From a virus, in the IMG/VR virus record IMGVR_UViG_3300042542_001723, positions 1 through 37,617 of that record: a stretch of 37,617 nucleotides of DNA, one strand, 5' to 3'. The notes below the pieces were generated by a model, which did not search any database, was not told the origin of the DNA, and saw only the letters and a list, made by a program, of their open reading frames with translations. This document shows, piece after piece, positions 33,518-37,617 of the stretch. Position 1 is the first letter of the stretch. Each line of letters starts with the position of its first letter. The translations under genes and the position numbers were made by a program.

Positions 33518-36145
33518 TCAGAGGGTGTCGTTGCCGCGGCTGAAGGACTCAGGATGGCGGATTGCGATGTCGCAGTCCTGCATCGCCACAACGCGGACGG
33601 TGCCGCTGGTGCTGTGGGTGTAGGGGTCCACCATCAGGTCGAGGCCAGAGAAGTAGCCGATGATCAGGTCGGCGAAGTTGCCGAACCACAGATCGCCAGA
33701 AGCCACTTGGTTGGACAGCACACCGCGGTAGCCGTTCACCTCGCCGTTTTCCATGATGAAGATGCCGGAGCCGGCGTCCTTCTTCGTGGTCTTGAGGTTG
33801 CCGCGCATAGCAGCGTTCATCAGGTACACAGGCGTACCGAGCAGAGCGTTGGCAGTAGCCACGTCGCTCTCCAGTGCCACCACCTCAGCGAAGGTAGGAG
33901 CAGCAGCAGCGAAGTCCTCGGTGCCGATGCCGGTGGTGTTCTTCAGACCCAGGGGCTCGCTGTTGGAGCCGGTGCCATACAGGCCGGCGGCGTCGATCTT
34001 GAGAGCGATCACGCTGGCCAGGTCGCTGCGCACCATGTTCTCCACGTCGATGGAGGACTGGATCATCAGGCGCCTGCTGAAGTCTGTGTAGGCCGCCACG
34101 GTACGGGGCACCAGACTCACCTGGTCGACGGTCTGCTGGGACTCGGTGGGGGAGCCGGACTCGGCCACCCAGTAAGCGGTAGCAGCGCCGGACTGGCGGG
34201 GGATAGCCACGTTGCCGGTCAGGCCGGTCAGCACGGTGGCGCCAGCTTGATCCAGGGCGGAAGCGTTACGGAGCAGGTCGATGAACGAACCGGCATCCAG
34301 ATCGGTAGCAACCAGGTTGCCGCCGGCGGAAGCGGTGCCGACGTTCAGGTCACGGCGCAGCACATCCTGGGGGATGGTGATGCCACGGGACTGACGGCCG
34401 AGTTTGGCAGCAGCAGCTTCGGAGGCCTCGATCTCGAACGCAGCAGCCTCACGGGCAGAGCGGTCGGTCGGGTTGGAAAGATAGTTGATGGCACGCAGGA
34501 AGGAGAAGCTGCGGCTCTCCTTCTCGCTGAGGCCAATGTCGGCGGCCTGCATGGTCACGGTCTCCTGGGGAATGTTGAGCTTGTCGAGGACAGCAGCACG
34601 AGCCTCATCGATTGAACGACCAGACTCGACCATTTGCCGGCCAAGATCCTCCATGCGGTGCTTGGAGCACAGGGAGGTGATATCTGAGATGCGGGCGCGC
34701 TCAGCCTCGGCGGCTTCAGCACGCACCACGGCCAGATCGGGGGTGGTGTTTTCCATTGAAGGAATGGGATCGGGTGTTGGTGCTGCCGAAGCAGCAGTGT
34801 CATCCTGCAGAGATCGACCAATCCCGACGCCGGGGTCAGCCGGCACCGAGACGACGCTGATCTCGTAAGGAGACCAAGCAGTAGCAACAAAGTCGCCACT
34901 GCCACGCTCCTCCATTTTGTCGATGGAGTAGCCGAAGGAGACATTCCGAAGAACGCCATCCTTCACATCACTCAGGATCTCCTGAGCGAATGGGTTGCGG
35001 CTAAACCGCACACGGGCATAGCCACGACGCTTTGACCCGTCGATGTATGCCCGCTCAACCACACCGATCACTTTGTCAGGGTTGTGGTTGAACAGCAGCG
35101 GCGCACCATCGTTCAAGCGGCTCAGATCAGCAGCCTTGCCTTCATGGCTCAGGATCTCATTGCCGAAGTATCGAGCGACCGGATACTCAGAGCTAAAGGG
35201 GAACTCGTAGGTCCGATCCTCCACCTCATCGAACGCAGTCATCTCGCTGCGCTGATACTTGCCGGTCAGGCTGCGCAGTGCCGCGATCTTGGTGAGCGTC
35301 GAGAACTTATGGCCGACCAGCGTCTCGGTCGCCTCCCAGCCTTCGTCGCCTTCGCGGTAGATGCGAATAAGAGCAGCAGGATCCTCAGCGCTGGCGTCGA
35401 TGCTGAACTCGGTGTCGGGTACGCCCAGCGTGCCCTCACGCATCACATGCTCGATCCGACCGCGCGCAGTGCCACCGCTCGAATCCCACTGCACAAAGTC
35501 GCCTTCGCTCAGTTCGCCCGGTGCAGCACGATCGGCTTCACCATCGCCCGTAGCTTCCTCGAACATGATCGGATCGAAGTCATGCTCGGCCAGCCAAGCA
35601 CGCGCCTCGGCTGGGGTGTACTGCGAGCTACGGAATCGGATGGCTTGAATTTCGCTCACGCCTTCCTTGATCCCGTAGATGAAGTCAATGCCTGAGCCGC
35701 CCGCATCGTTCTCTCGACGTAACGAATCATATTGCTCGGGATCGGTCAGCCGAGCAGCATGTTCATTCGGATAGGGGCGCTCTAAGTCCACGGCGCTTCT
35801 TTCTTGTAATGCCTTGATTCTATCGGCCTTGGATGTAGCCCATTCCTGGCCAGCATCTCCGCCCCATGCCGCCCATGCCACACGTCCAGGCGATGGATAG
35901 CCATCTTCGCCAGGACTGAATCCTTCGCCCTGCTTGTCCACCTCATGCCGGGCGAACCATGCCGCCATCGTGATCACCGTGTCGGCGCTCAACTCATCAC
36001 CGCCGAGGATCTGCCCAGCTCGCCTAGCCGCCACCTCGGTGCCGCCATCGCGCCCCTCAGCCTTCCAATCCCGATAGCGCTGCGCCTCCTCCTTCATGCC
36101 CTCCGTGGGCATCAGGTCGATCTCCTGCCCCTCGATCGTTGCCAT
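33518..36145 (-). CDS. Prohead protease - major capsid protein fusion with N-terminal accessory domains
   Basis: ATG 36145 overlaps the portal stop (TGATG); the protein is 875 residues. In order: an accessory domain at 25-105 (TEVAARRAGQILGGDEL, MAAWFARHEVDKQGEGFSPG, GRVAWAAWGGDAGQ); a second at about 150-200 (FIYGIKEGVSEIQAIRFRSS); a Tudor-like module at 215-285 (GDFVQWDSSGGTARGRIEHV); an HK97-type serine protease at 305-440 with His354 (LLFNHNPDKVIG), Ser403 (NVSFGYSI) and SVVSVPAD; a Glu/Ala-rich delta/scaffold region at 465-590; and an HK97-fold capsid protein to the end (SFIDLLRNASALDQAG, YWVAESGSPTESQQTVDQVS). The protease probably cleaves itself and the delta domain. An internal ATG at 34756 (codon 464) could make free capsid precursor of 412 residues. 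Confidence 0.88.
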   Translation of the reverse strand: MATIEGQEIDLMPTEGMKEEAQRYRDWKAEGRDGGTEVAARRAGQILGGDELSADTVITMAAWFARHEVDKQGEGFSPGEDGYPSPGRVAWAAWGGDAGQEWATSKADRIKALQERSAVDLERPYPNEHAARLTDPEQYDSLRRENDAGGSGIDFIYGIKEGVSEIQAIRFRSSQYTPAEARAWLAEHDFDPIMFEEATGDGEADRAAPGELSEGDFVQWDSSGGTARGRIEHVMREGTLGVPDTEFSIDASAEDPAALIRIYREGDEGWEATETLVGHKFSTLTKIAALRSLTGKYQRSEMTAFDEVEDRTYEFPFSSEYPVARYFGNEILSHEGKAADLSRLNDGAPLLFNHNPDKVIGVVERAYIDGSKRRGYARVRFSRNPFAQEILSDVKDGVLRNVSFGYSIDKMEERGSGDFVATAWSPYEISVVSVPADPGVGIGRSLQDDTAASAAPTPDPIPSMENTTPDLAVVRAEAAEAERARISDITSLCSKHRMEDLGRQMVESGRSIDEARAAVLDKLNIPQETVTMQAADIGLSEKESRSFSFLRAINYLSNPTDRSAREAAAFEIEASEAAAAKLGRQSRGITIPQDVLRRDLNVGTASAGGNLVATDLDAGSFIDLLRNASALDQAGATVLTGLTGNVAIPRQSGAATAYWVAESGSPTESQQTVDQVSLVPRTVAAYTDFSRRLMIQSSIDVENMVRSDLASVIALKIDAAGLYGTGSNSEPLGLKNTTGIGTEDFAAAAPTFAEVVALESDVATANALLGTPVYLMNAAMRGNLKTTKKDAGSGIFIMENGEVNGYRGVLSNQVASGDLWFGNFADLIIGYFSGLDLMVDPYTHSTSGTVRVVAMQDCDIAIRHPESFSRGNDTL

Positions 36146-37617
36146 CAATCTCCCTGCAACTGCTCGCTCAGATCTTCAGTCCCTTCTTCCTCGGGATAGT
36201 CCTCCTCCTCCTCGATCACCGGCTCGGTCTCCTCGAACGGTGCCTCGGTGCCCATCGGCCGTGAAGCCTGCACCGCACCACCCTCAGTCACCTCGCTCGG
36301 ATCGGTGTCCGTGATGATGTTGAACTCATCGAGCATCGCCAGCTCGCTCTGGCGGGTGAGCATCACATCATCCAGGTCGCCACCCTGTTCTGCGATGACC
36401 TGCGTCAGAGTCTTGAAGCCGCATCGCACCGCGGTCTTGTACGCATCCACTTCCTTCTGCGGATCAACCCACTCCCAGCTCCGGGGGATCCACTTGCTGG
36501 CGCGATAACGATCAGGGTTGGTCTCATATCCAGGCAGGTTCACAGCACCGCTCAGCACCGCCATCTCCAGCCATGCGTTGAAAACAGGCTGGTGGAAGTT
36601 CTCGATCATGTACCGCTGCAGCACGCGGTACGCATCACGCTCCTCGAGCAGGCTCAGCCGGCTGCTGCTGTAGTTGCTCTCGGAGAAGTTCTTGCTGATG
36701 CTCTCAAACGAAACGCCCAGGCCAGCAGCCACAGCACGCAGCATCGACCGGGTGAATGGCTCGAGCTGACCGTCCGGTGCGTTCATGTCCGGCACCGTCA
36801 CGCTCTGACCCGGATCGAGGTACTTGAACACTCCCGGCTGGAACTCGCTAACGCGCTCGCCTTCATACATCTCATCCGCCGTCAGTTCACCCTCGGGACT
36901 AGTGATAAATCCCATCAGCGCACTGCTAGCCCGTGCCCGCACCAGCTCGGCCTCCTCATAACCCTGCAGCATGTGCAGCCGCATCAGCGCCGATGCGAAC
37001 CACGTCACGCCCCTGGTCTGCCCAGGTCGTTCCGGAATAAACAGATGGATCACCTCATCAGCAGGTACCCGGATCCGGCGGCCAGTCGTGCGCACGTTGC
37101 CGGCGTAGGTATCGCCCGGATGGTTCGCATAGAAGTGATACGCCTGCGGCCGCAGATACTGATCCACCTCGATGCCCATCCGCACCGTGTTGCCATCCTT
37201 GGCCTGCGGCACGTCATCATCGATCAGGTAGTCAGCCTCCAGTAGTTGCAGCGCGAACGGCACACGGCTATCGCCGAACGGCCGGCGGATCATCCTGATG
37301 AAGATCTCGCCGCTCTCCGCCAAGCTGCGCACCGCCAGCCGCTCGATATCGTGGAAGCCGAGCAGGCCGCTCACGTCGCAGCGGTATTTGTTCATCCATT
37401 TCTCGAACGCCTCATGGATTTGGGCGTTCATCGCCTCATCCAACTTGCCCCCGCGCAGCATCCGCACCTGGCTCTGATGCCGGATGCCGTGGCCGATCAC
37501 GTTGTTCTGGATAGCGCGCAGCGCCTGCTTCGCATAGTCCGAATCACGGCACAACTGCCGCGCCCGGTTGCGCAATGCCTTGAAGCTCGACTTGATCTCG
37601 CTATCGGCGCTGGTGCC
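36145..37617 (-). CDS. Portal protein, C-terminal part (lambda gpB family)
   Basis: This carries most of the 528-residue portal. It contains CDVSGLLGFHDIERLAVRSL, GEIFIRMIRR, VIHLFIPERPGQTRGVTWFA and FSESNYSSSRLSLLEERDAY, all lambda-type portal signatures. The C-terminus has about 40 residues very rich in Glu (EEEEDYPEEEGTEDLSEQLQ), a tail seen in several portals, perhaps repelling DNA or binding the scaffold. The last 127 bases duplicate the left end of the window; the true start is the ATG at 241. The stop overlaps the protease-capsid start by 1 base. Confidence 0.93.
   Translation of the reverse strand, partial: GTSADSEIKSSFKALRNRARQLCRDSDYAKQALRAIQNNVIGHGIRHQSQVRMLRGGKLDEAMNAQIHEAFEKWMNKYRCDVSGLLGFHDIERLAVRSLAESGEIFIRMIRRPFGDSRVPFALQLLEADYLIDDDVPQAKDGNTVRMGIEVDQYLRPQAYHFYANHPGDTYAGNVRTTGRRIRVPADEVIHLFIPERPGQTRGVTWFASALMRLHMLQGYEEAELVRARASSALMGFITSPEGELTADEMYEGERVSEFQPGVFKYLDPGQSVTVPDMNAPDGQLEPFTRSMLRAVAAGLGVSFESISKNFSESNYSSSRLSLLEERDAYRVLQRYMIENFHQPVFNAWLEMAVLSGAVNLPGYETNPDRYRASKWIPRSWEWVDPQKEVDAYKTAVRCGFKTLTQVIAEQGGDLDDVMLTRQSELAMLDEFNIITDTDPSEVTEGGAVQASRPMGTEAPFEETEPVIEEEEDYPEEEGTEDLSEQLQGD
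37491..37617. repeat. Right copy of 127-bp terminal direct repeat
   Basis: Identical to bases 1-127; it should be removed to obtain the circular map. See the left copy for interpretation. Confidence 0.93.

Noticed and set aside
33554-34615. Long plus-strand open frame (353 codons) opposite the capsid gene
   Set aside because: It mirrors the codon structure of the capsid gene, with His/Gly/Val-rich low-complexity translation and no recognisable domain; GC-rich genes commonly leave such shadows.
1-37617. Search by eye for integrase, CI-type repressor, attachment sites, tRNA genes, CRISPR array, insertion sequences, DNA polymerase and photosynthesis genes such as psbA
   Set aside because: None recognised on either strand. 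The small excisionase-like HTH protein alone does not justify calling the phage temperate.

Overview
The window is one complete, circularly permuted genome of a tailed phage of lambda/HK97-like siphovirus type. The first 127 bases (1-127) are repeated exactly at the end (37491-37617), so the unit length is 37,490 bp. The portal gene runs across the artificial break point. Head and tail genes follow the lambda order (terS, terL, gpW-like, portal, protease/capsid, connectors, gpU-like, tail tube, G/GT, tape measure, M, L, K, I, J). I see no integrase, immunity repressor, tRNA, CRISPR array or insertion sequence. Base composition is GC-rich. Several small proteins (an Arg-rich 45-aa protein, a 55-aa acidic protein, a 46-aa holin-like peptide, and a 65-aa protein with an NblA-like motif) resemble products I associate with phages of unicellular cyanobacteria. 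A Synechococcus/Cyanobium-type host is therefore my best guess, but it is an inference.

Layout on the circle: (1) 8934-5117, minus strand: replication genes (DEAD-box helicase, VRR-NUC nuclease, primase-helicase). (2) 5116-3197, minus: a regulatory gap with an AT-rich promoter-like stretch and 8-bp repeats, then a displaced gpZ-like tail gene, an HNH nuclease, and a structured gap before the small terminase that is the best cos/terminase-binding candidate. (3) 3196-1 and on through 37490-30523, minus: packaging, portal, a very large protease-capsid fusion, connectors and the tail tube. (4) 30520-18578, minus: tail chaperones with a canonical -1 slippery site, tape measure, tail tip, and two adhesin-like proteins. 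(5) 18542-15747, minus: a tail-fibre-assembly-like gene, four tiny genes including holin-like membrane peptides, a two-domain endolysin and a dCTP-deaminase-like protein. (6) 8988-15750, mainly plus: RecE-like exonuclease, RecT annealing protein, an HTH protein, an SSB-like protein, then about fifteen very small translationally coupled genes, interrupted by minus-strand genes at 10962-11159 and 14378-14888.

Plus and minus units diverge at about 8935-8987 and 14889-15024 and converge at 10960/10962 and 15747/15750. Almost all neighbouring genes overlap by 1-14 bases (TGATG, ATGA, GTGA), so most translation is probably coupled. The lambda-gpA-type large terminase predicts cos packaging, and recombination (exonuclease, annealing protein, SSB-like protein) is encoded separately from the primase-helicase; there is no phage DNA polymerase.

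The observations most worth following are: the four-part protease-capsid polyprotein, the repeats bracketing the primase gene, the nested hairpins plus phased repeats ahead of terS, the NblA-like antisense gene, a shared promoter-like element ahead of two small-gene clusters, and the A AAA AAC frameshift site.
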